64,000 nucleotides of DNA. It comes from Mycetohabitans rhizoxinica HKI 454 (lineage in GTDB: Bacteria > Pseudomonadota > Gammaproteobacteria > Burkholderiales > Burkholderiaceae). The notes beneath the pieces were generated by a model. That model worked only from the letters and a program-made list of their open reading frames with translations. It was not told where the DNA came from and made no database searches. Positions 21,301 through 27,628 of the stretch are shown one piece after another. The stretch is from the NCBI RefSeq assembly GCF_000198775.1, contig NC_014722.1, positions 1,991,386 through 2,055,385 of the forward strand. Reading direction: 5' to 3'. A program made the translations under genes and the position numbers. How positions within the stretch are numbered: position 1 is the first letter of the stretch; each line of letters begins with the position of its first letter.

Positions 21301-24300
21301 GTCCCAGCGCTTGACCGAAATCTTCGACCGACAGTGTCAATGGGTAATTGGTGCGCTCCTGCTCGCTCAAGAGTTCAACGCCCGGCAGCCTGCCGCTCTC
21401 ACCGGTGCTAACCGCATTGTGCCGATAATTGAGCAGCGCACTGAACAGGAGCGTGCCCGCCGGCACCCCGCTACAGCGCTGTGCCAGCGCCAATGACGCA
21501 TGCTCATGCTCGAGCAGCGCCGCCAGCCGCGCATGCGTCGCACGCACCGCTGCCTCCACACTGCTATCGAGGTCTACCCGCAGCGGCAGCGTATTGATAA
21601 ACAGGCCCATCGCGCTGTCGGCGCCCTCCCCCGCTTGCATCCGCCCGAATAGCACCGTGCCGAACACCACGCGCTGTTGGCCACTGGCGCGTGCAAGCAC
21701 CTGCGCCCACGCCAGATGGCACAGGCTGGCCAAACTTACGCTTAACCGCTTGGCGTGCGCGCGCAGCCGATCGTTCAGTGCTTGGGGCAGCATCCAGTAC
21801 GCTTCGGCAACCTGTACGCCGTCTCGATGCACGTCCGTGAGCCCAAATGGCAGCGTCGGCTCCTCAATATCCGCAAGTTGCTCGGTGAAGAAACGCTCAT
21901 GCCCAGTTTGACTGACACCCAGGCGCGCCTGCGCCACCAGGTTACGGAACGGTTGTGCTGCTGACAGCGTTTCACCTTCACCTTCGATAAACGCACGCAC
22001 CTCCGCGTGCATCACCTCCAGCGTCGAGTGATCGCCAATTAAGTGATGCAGCAGCTGGACCGCTAACCACCGGCCATCGGTATCTTGTGCAATCGCAAAA
22101 CGCAGCAGCGGCGCTTGCGTCAGGTCCAGCTGCGTATGACGCGAATCGAAGCGTCGCGCCAACTGCTCGGCAATCGGCCCCTCCTTCGCCTCCAGCGCAA
22201 GTTTGGTCACCGAAAGCGGCGCCTGCCGCCACACCACTTGCGCGGGCGTGGACAGCCCTTCCCACACAAACGCGGTGCGCAGAATGTCGTGCCGGTTGAT
22301 GACCTGCTGAACGGCAGCCAGATACTGATCAAGCCGCTCGCGCGTGTCAAAAGCCAGCTGCGCAATCGCCAGGTACGGATCCCCGTCAGTGGCCAACAGA
22401 TGGTGAAACAGGATGCCGTCTTGCAATGGTGACAACGCATAGATATCCTGGATGTTCGCGACACCATCGGGCACCTGTTGAACGATCCGGTCAATCTCGG
22501 CCTGCGTCAGCTCGATCAGCGGCAGCAAGTCTGGTGTGAGCGCCGTCGTCTCACGCGTGATGCGATTCGCTGGCACCGCCACGTCGCGATGCTGACCCAA
22601 CGACTGGGCCAGAACGCTGAGCACCGGTGTATCGAACAACGTGCGCACCGATAACTCAAAATCAACACGCCGCAATCGCTCGATTAACCGTATTGCGAGC
22701 AGCGAATGACCACCCAACGCGAAGAAATTATCGTGCCGACCGACTCGTTTGACACCCAGCAACTCGCTCCAGATCGCCGCTAGCGTGGTCTCGAGCTCAC
22801 CTTGTGGCGCTTCATACACTTGCAGCGCAAAAGCCGCGCCATCCGGCGCCGGCAGCGCACGCTGGTTCAGCTTGCCACTCAGTGTCAAAGGCAACGTTTT
22901 AAGCTGCACGAACGCGACCGGCACCATGTAATCCGGCAGCGTTTGGCTAAGATAGGCTTTGAGTTCGACCGGTGTCATCGCACCATCGTCAGCCGCGACC
23001 CAATAGGCCACCAAACGTCTGTCACCCGGATGATCCTCGCGCGACACCACCACTGACTGCGCGATGCTCGGATGCTTGACCAATGCCGCTTCGATTTCGC
23101 CGGGTTCGATGCGAAAGCCCCGAATCTTGATTTGCTGATCCACGCGGCCCATATATTCCAACTGCCCATCCGAGCGCCATCTTGCCAGGTCACCTGTCCG
23201 GTATAGCCGTTCGCCGGAGCTAAATGGGCTCGGTATAAAGCGTTCGGCACTCAGTTCAGGTTGGTTGATATAGCCGCGCGCCACCCCCGCGCCCGCAATA
23301 TACAACTCGCCCGTCACTCCTGGTGGCATAAGCTCCAAATGCTGCCCCAGCACATAAACTCGCACATTGGGCACCGGCCGACCGATCGGCACCCTTCCTT
23401 CCTGCTGGGCGTCGGCCTTGAACCACGTTGACGCCATCGTGCATTCGCTGGGACCGTATTGATTGACCACCGTTACTTGACGGCCAAACGCCTTGTGTAC
23501 CTGTTCACATACACTTGCCTCTAGCGGCTCACCAGAGGTCAGGATAGTATTCAACGACGATGCAATGGGGCCCTTCGGTACGGTTTCACAAAGACTATGC
23601 AAAAAGCTTGGTGTGATACTCAGCAGTTTCGTCACCGACCTTTCGCGAATCGCTGATAGATAACAGCCTGGCTCTTTCGCCTGCTCATTGGGCACGATGA
23701 TCACGCGCGCGCCTGCTGCCAACGGACCAAACAAGTCGCGCACACAGGGGTCAAAGGCAAGACCCGTAATATTTAAAATAGTATCCGCACACGTGATGGC
23801 GTAATGGCGAGTCAGAAAACTTAAATAATTGACAACGCCACGATGCGAATGCATCACCCCTTTAGGCTGCCCTGTCGAACCTGAGGTATAGATAATGTAA
23901 GCAAGATGCTCGGCGGTGACTCCACTGTCCAGTCGTGTCTTGGGACACGCGGCAATCTTGGCCCAGTCCATATCCAGATCAATACGTCGTGCCTGGATTT
24001 CAGGCAGCCTCGCTTCAAGGTGGGATTGCGTCACCAACACCGCGACGCTCGCCTGGCGCAACATAGATGCTAAGCGCTCGGCCGGATGGCTGGGATCCAG
24101 CGGCAAATACGCGCCGCCCGCCTTCAGAATGCCTAATAGGCCAATGATTGCCTCAAGCGAGCGCTCGGCGCATAGTCCCACCACGACTTCCGGACCTACA
24201 TCTAAGGCACGCAGGTAATGCGCCAGCTGGTTTGTCTTATCGTTTAATTGCGCATAGCTCAGCGTCTGATCCTCATAGACCAATGCCGTTGCATCCGGCG

Positions 24301-25696
24301 TGCGCTCGACCTGCGCTTCGAACAATTGGTGAATACACCAGTGCGATGGATAATCCTGTTGCGTCGCGTTCCACTCCACCAGCAGCCGATGCCGCTCTTC
24401 AGCATCGAGCAGATCGATCCGGCCAATCGGTTGCGTTGCATTCGCAGCCAGCGCGTGCACGAACCGAACGAACCGACGCTGATGCGCGTCGAGCTCTTTC
24501 ACCGTATAGCATGCGGGATTCGCGTTAAAGTCGATCCGTAATTGACTACTGTCCGGGACCCAATAGACATCGAGCACCAGATCGTCAACTGGACCATTGA
24601 GCAGATTATGGTTCGTCGACGGGTAACCATCGAACGACATATCGTAGTCGAACGGCATCACATTAACCGTGGCACCGAATAGCGCTTGTCCTGGAGGCAG
24701 CCCCAATCGGCACCGTAGCGCCTCGCTCGGGTAGCTTTGATATCGGAAGCCGCGCTGGATCTGCTGCGCGGCTTGCTGCAGCAATGATGACAAGTTCATT
24801 CCCGACTGGATTGTGAACTGCAGCGGGATATCATGCGCCAGCGTGCCGGGGATGTACCGATCCGCGCCCAAGCGAGCCGTCACTGGCAAGCCCAGCACCA
24901 CGTCCTGCACGCCGGTCATCCGATGCAAATACACGGCCAGCGCAACTGTAAGAATTTGGGCTAACCGACCTGTATCTGACATAAAGTCCCCCAGCGCCTG
25001 AGTCGGCAGGTAAGCTGTTTGGCGCAGCCGGTGCTGCGAGAGTGGTGCGGCACGACTCACCAGCATCGTGGGCTCTGCCCAATCGGCGCATTGCTTGAGC
25101 CAATACGCTTCGTCTCGTTCTCGCTGAGCGGCCGCCTGCTGCGTATCGCTGTCCAACAGCTGCAGACCCAAGCCAAACGCACACGGCTCAGGCTTCTTGC
25201 CTGCGCGCATTGCGCTGTACACCTGCGCGACGCGTTGCGCGATGAGCACAGCGCCATAGCCATCTATGATGATATGGCAGTAACGCTGATACCAAATCCA
25301 TTGTTCAGAAGCGACTTTCAGTAACGCATAGCAAAAGAGCGGGCCTTGCACGAGATCCACCGGCTGCTCATAATCGGCGCGCATCCAGGCTTGCGCGCTT
25401 GTGTGAGGATTAGCCTCTGTATTAAGATCCAACATCGGCATCGACCATCCGGGTAATCCAATTGCCTGCCGCAGCCCCTCGCTACTATCGACAAATTGCA
25501 AGCGCAGGTTGTCCACCTCTCCGATGACTTGGCACAATGCGGCTTCAAACACAGCCGGATCAATCGCGCCTTTGATCACTGTGTATTGGGCAATGTTGTC
25601 GGCTGGAACGTCTGGATGAAGCTGCTGCGCGAGCCAAATTTCCTTTTGCTCAGAAGAAAGCGAATACGTCGCAAGGGGTGTCGCGCTAACAGCCAT
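12335..25696 (-). CDS. Five-module NRPS, N-terminal part (Cstart-A-T, E/C-A-T, C-A-T, C-A-T, partial C5)
   Basis: The start is ATG at 25696 with GGAGA 8 nt upstream; a TTG one codon earlier is less likely. The N-terminal condensation domain resembles starter types of the EntF kind. Its active-site motif reads CHIIIDG at residue 140, keeping the second His. Module 1 A domain: DPRSLSQMAK (unassigned). Next is a dual epimerisation/condensation domain with the diagnostic HHLLATDGDP stretch and HHLIGDH, implying residue 1 is delivered in D form. A2 and A3 both read DAFWIGGTFK, the classical valine code. The C domains of modules 3 to 5 carry HHIVSDGWS (ordinary LCL type). A4 repeats DPRSLSQMAK. True coding continues into 9097-12357 past the frameshift at ~12448, giving about 5530 residues. 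Predicted backbone: X(D)-Val-Val-X-basic, released by the terminal thioesterase. An acyl starter is possible. Residue identities are inference. Confidence 0.93.
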   Translation of the reverse strand: MAVSATPLATYSLSSEQKEIWLAQQLHPDVPADNIAQYTVIKGAIDPAVFEAALCQVIGEVDNLRLQFVDSSEGLRQAIGLPGWSMPMLDLNTEANPHTSAQAWMRADYEQPVDLVQGPLFCYALLKVASEQWIWYQRYCHIIIDGYGAVLIAQRVAQVYSAMRAGKKPEPCAFGLGLQLLDSDTQQAAAQRERDEAYWLKQCADWAEPTMLVSRAAPLSQHRLRQTAYLPTQALGDFMSDTGRLAQILTVALAVYLHRMTGVQDVVLGLPVTARLGADRYIPGTLAHDIPLQFTIQSGMNLSSLLQQAAQQIQRGFRYQSYPSEALRCRLGLPPGQALFGATVNVMPFDYDMSFDGYPSTNHNLLNGPVDDLVLDVYWVPDSSQLRIDFNANPACYTVKELDAHQRRFVRFVHALAANATQPIGRIDLLDAEERHRLLVEWNATQQDYPSHWCIHQLFEAQVERTPDATALVYEDQTLSYAQLNDKTNQLAHYLRALDVGPEVVVGLCAERSLEAIIGLLGILKAGGAYLPLDPSHPAERLASMLRQASVAVLVTQSHLEARLPEIQARRIDLDMDWAKIAACPKTRLDSGVTAEHLAYIIYTSGSTGQPKGVMHSHRGVVNYLSFLTRHYAITCADTILNITGLAFDPCVRDLFGPLAAGARVIIVPNEQAKEPGCYLSAIRERSVTKLLSITPSFLHSLCETVPKGPIASSLNTILTSGEPLEASVCEQVHKAFGRQVTVVNQYGPSECTMASTWFKADAQQEGRVPIGRPVPNVRVYVLGQHLELMPPGVTGELYIAGAGVARGYINQPELSAERFIPSPFSSGERLYRTGDLARWRSDGQLEYMGRVDQQIKIRGFRIEPGEIEAALVKHPSIAQSVVVSREDHPGDRRLVAYWVAADDGAMTPVELKAYLSQTLPDYMVPVAFVQLKTLPLTLSGKLNQRALPAPDGAAFALQVYEAPQGELETTLAAIWSELLGVKRVGRHDNFFALGGHSLLAIRLIERLRRVDFELSVRTLFDTPVLSVLAQSLGQHRDVAVPANRITRETTALTPDLLPLIELTQAEIDRIVQQVPDGVANIQDIYALSPLQDGILFHHLLATDGDPYLAIAQLAFDTRERLDQYLAAVQQVINRHDILRTAFVWEGLSTPAQVVWRQAPLSVTKLALEAKEGPIAEQLARRFDSRHTQLDLTQAPLLRFAIAQDTDGRWLAVQLLHHLIGDHSTLEVMHAEVRAFIEGEGETLSAAQPFRNLVAQARLGVSQTGHERFFTEQLADIEEPTLPFGLTDVHRDGVQVAEAYWMLPQALNDRLRAHAKRLSVSLASLCHLAWAQVLARASGQQRVVFGTVLFGRMQAGEGADSAMGLFINTLPLRVDLDSSVEAAVRATHARLAALLEHEHASLALAQRCSGVPAGTLLFSALLNYRHNAVSTGESGRLPGVELLSEQERTNYPLTLSVEDFGQALGLTAQVVTSLDPDQVCGYMQQVLESLAEALETTPEWPVEQLEVLPKEERTLLFETWNATQQDYPAHQCIHQLFEAQVERTPLAPALVVEERTLSYAQLNAQANRLAHQLIELGVKPDARVAICVERSPAMVVGLLAILKAGGAYVPLDPSYPGERLAHILTDAAPDIVLADAVGRAALGEATLASRTVLDPNVLPARADTNPSVLALTSRHLAYVIYTSGSTGMPKGVMVEHRSIARLVINNGYLDVGAADRVALAANPAFDASTFEIWAPLLNGATAVVINRDTVLNPAAFAQTLQEQRISILWLTVGLFNQSFIELGPIFPQLKALIVGGDALDASVVAQVLKGTPPRQLINGYGPTESTTFATTYRINAIREDIVSIPIGRPIANTRIYLLDRYGQPVPLGAVGELYIGGAGVARGYLNRPELTAERFVRDPFSDEPNARMYKTGDLARYLPDGNLEFLGRNDHQIKIRGFRIEPGEIEACLAQHTLVRDAVVLATGEGQDKRLVAYVVANPDDALAGILRTHVAAALPDYMVPSAFVQLDAFPLTPNGKLDRRALPAPDAQAFAHQAYEAPQDELETTLAAIWSELLGVERISRHDSFFALGGHSLLAVRLMNRVAMLGIVLPLATLFAAPTLAGLAAALNAHRTDRAVLPVITPVSRDGALPLSFAQQRLWFLAQLDGASDSYHISLALRLRGTLNVTAWQLALDALFARHEALRSVFVSVDGQPQVQLLPAETGVPMAWHDLRGVSDAQAQLVRLNAEAAQAPFDLARGPLARACGMQLADDEYVMLLVQHHIVSDGWSVGVLVRELNTLYRAACGESADPLPALTIQYQDYAVWQRQWLTGERLEAQSAYWRTQLAGAPVLLALPTDRPRPAQQSFAGACVPIRIDAQTTHELKRLSQAQGATLFMTVLAAWSAVLARLSGQEDLVIGTPSANRHHPQIEPLIGFFVNTLALRLDVSGEPSAAQLLERVRRTTLEAQAHQDMPFEQVVEIVQPPRRLEHTPLFQVMFAWQNNERAVWDLPALEVTPADLAYDVAKFDLDLHLYEAGGEIVGGLNYATALFDRATIERHVGYLQTMLQAMAADAAYPVTRVELLSPAERTLLLQTWNATQRDYPAHQCIHQLFEAQAERMPEAIALVYEDQALSYTELNARANRLAHQLIELGVVPDARVVICVQRSPAMVVGLLAILKAGGAYVPLDPAYPGARLAHILADAAPDIVLADAAGQAALGEAALAHRTVLDPNRLPAQRETNPSVPALTSRHLAYVIYTSGSTGMPKGVMVEHRSIARLVINNGYLDVGAADRVALAANPAFDASTFEIWAPLLNGATAVVISRDTVLNPAAFAQTLQEQRISILWLTVGLFNQLFIELGPVFPQLKALIVGGDALDASVVAKVLKGMPPQQLINGYGPTESTTFTTTYRINAIREGIVSIPIGRPIANTRIYLLDRYGQPVPLGAVGELYIGGAGVARGYLNRPELTAERFVHDPFASEPYARMYKTGDLARYLPDGNLEFLGRNDHQVKIRAFRIELGEIETCLAQHTLVRDAVVLATGEGQDKRLVAYVVADPDDALAGTLRTHVAAALPEYMVPSAFVRLDALPLTPNGKLDRRALPAPSADAFAHQAYEAPQGELEITLAQIWSELLGVEPVGRHDNFFALGGHSLLAVRLMNRVAALGIALPLATLFAAPTLAGLAAVLEAQRASDGAVLPAITPVSRDGALPLSFAQQRLWFFAQLDSASDTYHMPMALRLRGTLNPIAWQQALDALWARHEALRSVFVSVDGQPQVQLLPAETGMPMTWHDLRGVSDAATQLVQLSAEAAQAPFDLACGPLMRACGIQVADDEYVMLLVQHHIVSDGWSVGVLVRELNTLYRAACDGQTDPLPALTIQYPDYAAWQRQWLSGERLKAQSEYWRTQLADAPVLLTLPTDRPRPAQQSFAGAHVPIRIDAQTTRELKRWSQAQGATLFMTVLAAWSAVLARLSGQDDLVIGTASANRHHPQIEPLIGFFVNTLALRLDVSGEPSATQLLERVRRTALEAQAHQDLPFEQVVEIVQPPRRLDHTPLFQVMFVWQSNERGTWALPGLEVTSAGRDHEVAKFDLNLHMHEAGGEMIGVLHYATALFDHATIERHVGYLQTMLQAMAADTSHPVTRVELLSPAERTLLLQTWNATQRDYPAHQCIHQLFEAQVERTPDVTALVYEDQTLSYAQLNERANQLAHYLRTLDVGPEVVVGLCAERSLEAVIGLLGILKAGGAYLPLDPSHPAERLTSMLRQASVAVLVTQSHLEARLPEIQARRIDLDMDWAKIAACPKTRLDSGVTAEHLAYIIYTSGSTGQPKGVMHSHRGVVNYLSFLTRHYAITCADTILNITGLAFDPCVRDLFGPLTAGARVIIVPNEQAKEPGQYISVIRERSVTKLLSITPSLLRSLCESVPKGPIASSLNTILTSGEPLEASVCEQVHKAFGLQVTVVNQYGPSECTMASTWFKADAQQEGRVPIGQPVPNVRVYVLGQHLELMPLGVKGELYIAGVGVARGYINQPELSAERFIPSPFGPGERLYRTGDVARWRLDGQLEYIGRVDQQIKIRGFRIELSEIEAALVKHPSIAQSAVVSREDHPGDRRLVAYWVAVDGGAMTPVELKAYLSQTLPDYMVPVAFVQLKTLPLTLSGKLNPRALPAPDGAAFALQVYEAPQGELETALAQIWSELLGVNPIGRHDNFFALGGHSLLAVRLMNRMAVLGIALPLATLFAAPTLAGLAAALDAQRTDSAVLPVITPVSRDGALPLSFAQQRLWFLAQLDGASDSYHMSMALRLHGTLNVTAWQQALDALFVRHEALRSVFVSVDGQPQVQLLPAEVGVPMAWHDLRGVPDAQAQLVRLSAEASQAPFDLARGPLMRACGMQLADDEYVMLLVQHHIVSDGWSISVMVRELNTLYRAACGEPADPLPALTIQYPRLCGLAATVALGRAATSAKRILAHGAGRCTGAAGAAH
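12441..12457 (-). other. Single-base frameshift splitting the five-module NRPS
   Basis: On the plus strand the sequence CATAATC is followed by GGGG and ATATTGG. The equivalent sites in sister C domains have three bases: CGG near 15625 and CTG near 18795. Removing one base from the run at 12448-12451 restores the conserved peptide QYPDYAAW and joins the two reading frames. A homopolymer of four favours a sequencing or assembly error, but a real mutation cannot be excluded. Confidence 0.9.
13240..14700 (-). repeat. Module 4 A-domain repeat (pair of module 1)
   Basis: A region of roughly 1.4 kb that is nearly identical to 22813-24273 (offset 9573 bp). It covers the A domain with code DPRSLSQMAK. 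Boundaries are approximate; scattered substitutions are visible. Modules 2 and 3 are a second similar pair. Confidence 0.8.
16990..17510 (-). repeat. Module 3 valine A-domain core repeat (pair of module 2)
   Basis: Almost identical to 20158-20678 (offset 3168 bp), covering the A3-A5 core that sets valine selection. Similarity is lower but still high on both sides. This looks like gene conversion or module duplication focused on the substrate-binding core. Confidence 0.8.
20158..20678 (-). repeat. Module 2 valine A-domain core repeat
   Basis: Partner of 16990-17510 (offset 3168 bp). Both encode the same valine signature. Confidence 0.8.
22813..24273 (-). repeat. Module 1 A-domain repeat (pair of module 4)
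   Basis: Partner of 13240-14700 (offset 9573 bp). Both encode the DPRSLSQMAK signature. Limits are approximate. Confidence 0.8.
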
Positions 25697-25738
25697 CAAT
25701 TTATCTCCAATTTAGATAAAAGATTTATTTGATTTAAG

Positions 25739-25766
25739 ATACGTGGTTCGCCCCTCCCCCACGTAT
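25739..25766. promoter_or_regulatory. Inverted repeat upstream of the five-module NRPS (candidate operator)
   Basis: Perfect 8-bp arms ATACGTGG / CCACGTAT are separated by 12 nt, 43-70 bp upstream of the NRPS start codon. No T-tract follows in either direction, so a terminator is unlikely. The position fits an operator or activator site. No regulator gene lies next to it. Motif-only evidence. Confidence 0.4.
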
Positions 25767-26125
25767 TGAGGTACCGTCAAGGTTCGGGGCATATTGTACG
25801 TCAGCGGCCTGTAATGTAACCTTTACCCGGCTTACCTTGGCGCAAAATTGCTTATCAGGTGCAACTTCGGCCAGGGCTGCATCTTTTAGCTGCTTGGTTC
25901 AATTCATTGTGCACCGCAGTTATCGTAATGCAATGGACTCCACCCACCCCAACCACAGCAGCATAATCCGTCTAGCCGGGTAGCGAGCGGCGTTAAACCA
26001 ATATGAGACAAGGAATCCTTATGGATTGCGTAGCTACCGTGATCGATCTGGATATTTCATAGGATGTATTCGTTGACGCGATAATCAGGGGCGTGAGGCG
26101 TTCAGGAAGAAGCTCTCCCGACATC
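25767..26125. other. Non-coding gap between NRPS and insertion sequence
   Basis: About 360 bp with no convincing gene. It must hold the promoter of the minus-strand NRPS, but no clear -35/-10 pair was recognised. A 13-codon ORF with a purine-rich site starts near 26021 and is probably chance. Base composition is more AT-rich than the NRPS genes. Confidence 0.5.
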
Positions 26126-26161
26126 TGAACCGACCCCGCAAAGTTGGACAGTTTCGGAAAG

Positions 26162-26890
26162 CTAGGGCTGTCTGGGCTGGGTCCTGTATTGCACAGGACC
26201 CAGCCCTTTTAGTTTGAGTTTGATGCGATCGTGGTTGTAGTCGTGGATGTAGCGTGCCAGACTGAACTGCAGTTCATCTAGGTTGCGCAAGCGCTCAAGA
26301 TGGAAGAGCTCGGACTTGAGCGTGCCGCGTCAATCACGCCAGCGCCTTTTTGAGCATCGTGCTCACCATCTCGAACGCCGCACGGCGGCTGGTCTCGTCA
26401 GCGACGATCTCGCCGTTGTACAAGTCCAGCACCGGCGAAAGGTCAAGCTTGTGCCCGCCCACATTGAATTCGGTGACGTCGGTCGCCCACTTTTCGTTTG
26501 GACGCTGAGCATGGAACTGACGCTGCAAGACATGAGGCGCAACGCGACTAACGCTGCCCTGGTAGGAACGGTATTTCTTGACGCGCACTAGAGATTTTAG
26601 CCGCAGTTCATGCATCAGACGCTGAACGGTCTTGTGGTTGATGACTTGCCCAAGGTTGCGCAGCGCGAGCGTGATACGCCGATAGCCATAGCGGCCCTTG
26701 TGCTGCTCGAACAGTGTAAGGATCTTGGTCTTCAACTCAGCGTACTTGTCGGCGGTGCTCAGCGCCTTTTGCTGGTAATAAAACGTGCTGCGCACCAAGC
26801 CGGCGAGCTTTAGCAAGCCTTCCAGAGGGTACTGCTGCCTTAGCTCGAGCACGATTTGCGCTTTTTGCGTTGCGCTGCTTGTTGCTGCGC
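26162..26890 (-). pseudogene. IS3-family transposase orfB remnant (integrase core)
   Basis: The N-terminal part reads LELRQQYPLEGLLKLAGLVR, then HKGRYGYRRI and KWATDVTEFN with the first catalytic Asp. The frame stops after MLKKALA at 26334. In a different frame the C-terminal end appears at about 26162-26326 (GTLKSELFHLERL ... RQP), containing the catalytic Glu. The stretch with the second Asp (HSDQG-like in relatives) is absent, so the enzyme is dead. In intact relatives OrfAB is made by a -1 shift; a CAAAAAG run at 26862-26867 is a plausible slip site. Confidence 0.85.
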
Positions 26891-27377
26891 TTGAGCCAAA
26901 GCTTCGAGCTTTTTTAGATACGCGTTCTCCATGCGCAAGTAATTCAACTCATCGAGTAACTCCTAACGAGTGCGTGTGTCGCCATCGGGCGAAGGGGGCG
27001 CTGTGGTCGGCTGTTCGGGCATCTTCTTGGAGCATGCTGGCGGGCGTTGCGACAATGCATCTACGTCCCCCTCATCATACTGACGTTTCCTCAGGCCGAT
27101 GACGGTACGGTTGCGAATATCGAACCGCGCAGCCGCTTTGCGATCTGATAGGCCTTCGCTACGGATTTGCTGCAGAACAAGCAGCTTGAGCTTTCGGCTA
27201 TAGCGCTCGTACTTGCGCTTGACGCTGACGGCGCCATGCACCCGGTACCCCGTGTACCCACTTGCGTATCGTCGCTTCATCTACGCCATGCCGACGAGCC
27301 ATGTCGCGCAGTCCTGCTTGGCCAGATTCATACTCCTCGATGATCGATAACTTGAACTGCTCCGTGTACTTCGCCAT
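26840..27377 (-). pseudogene. IS3-family orfA remnant (helix-turn-helix)
   Basis: It starts MAKYTEQFKLSIIEEYESG at 27377, a typical IS150-type OrfA. The frame breaks near 27255 by one extra base after TIRKWV. It resumes as YRVHGAVSVKRKYERYSRKL and a second HTH, then meets an amber stop at 26963-26965. The open frame continues beyond that stop to 26840 as a Leu-rich coiled segment (MENAYLKKLEALAQAQQQ). Two separate lesions show long inactivity. Confidence 0.8.
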
Positions 27378-27481
27378 GAAGACACCCCAAAGGTTGGATT
27401 GGCGTCCAACTTTTGAGGTGCAGTTCACATCAAGTACTGGCTTTTTTCGCAAGAGTGAGGCAGGCTGAGGTGTTAAGCTGT

Positions 27482-27628
27482 TCAGCGCCGCGGCAACGCA
27501 AGCACCTCGTGCAACACATCGGAAATTTGCGCGTCAAACTGAAATCCGAAATGACTGGACATCAATTCCCAGGCTTGGCTCGGCGTGACGTTGTGCAACG
27601 TCGGGCCGTCGGTATTCGGGTGCACGGC
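27482..27628 (-). other. Open frame downstream of and in frame with the aldolase gene
   Basis: Directly after the dmpG stop codon the same frame stays open for 48 codons. It encodes a compositionally ordinary peptide (VHPNTDGPTLHNVTPSQAWE, then a Phe-rich stretch and HEVLALPRR). There is no start codon with a ribosome site apart from a weak GTG. It may be the 3' end of another gene fused by deletion, or a chance frame. I do not recognise the family. The IS element ends 55 bp further on. Confidence 0.35.

Larger units (their letters stand above)
26126..27427 (-). mobile_element. Inactivated IS3-family (IS150-like) insertion sequence
   Basis: The ends are 24-bp imperfect inverted repeats (18 of 24 matching by eye), both beginning TGAAC and ending AAAGTTGGAC or AAGTTGGAC. 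The flanking bases CATC at 26122-26125 and 27428-27431 form a 4-bp target duplication, within the 3-5 bp range of IS3 elements. Inside are remnants of orfA and orfB on the minus strand. orfA has a frameshift and an in-frame amber codon. orfB lacks the segment between the first Asp region and the catalytic Glu region. At about 1.3 kb it is shorter than a full element. It lies between the NRPS and the aromatic operon and may mark a rearrangement boundary. Confidence 0.85.

Noticed and set aside
26021..26062. 13-codon ORF with a good-looking ribosome site (MDCVATVIDLDIS)
   Set aside because: Too short and isolated, no hydrophobic or leader pattern, not linked to a downstream gene.
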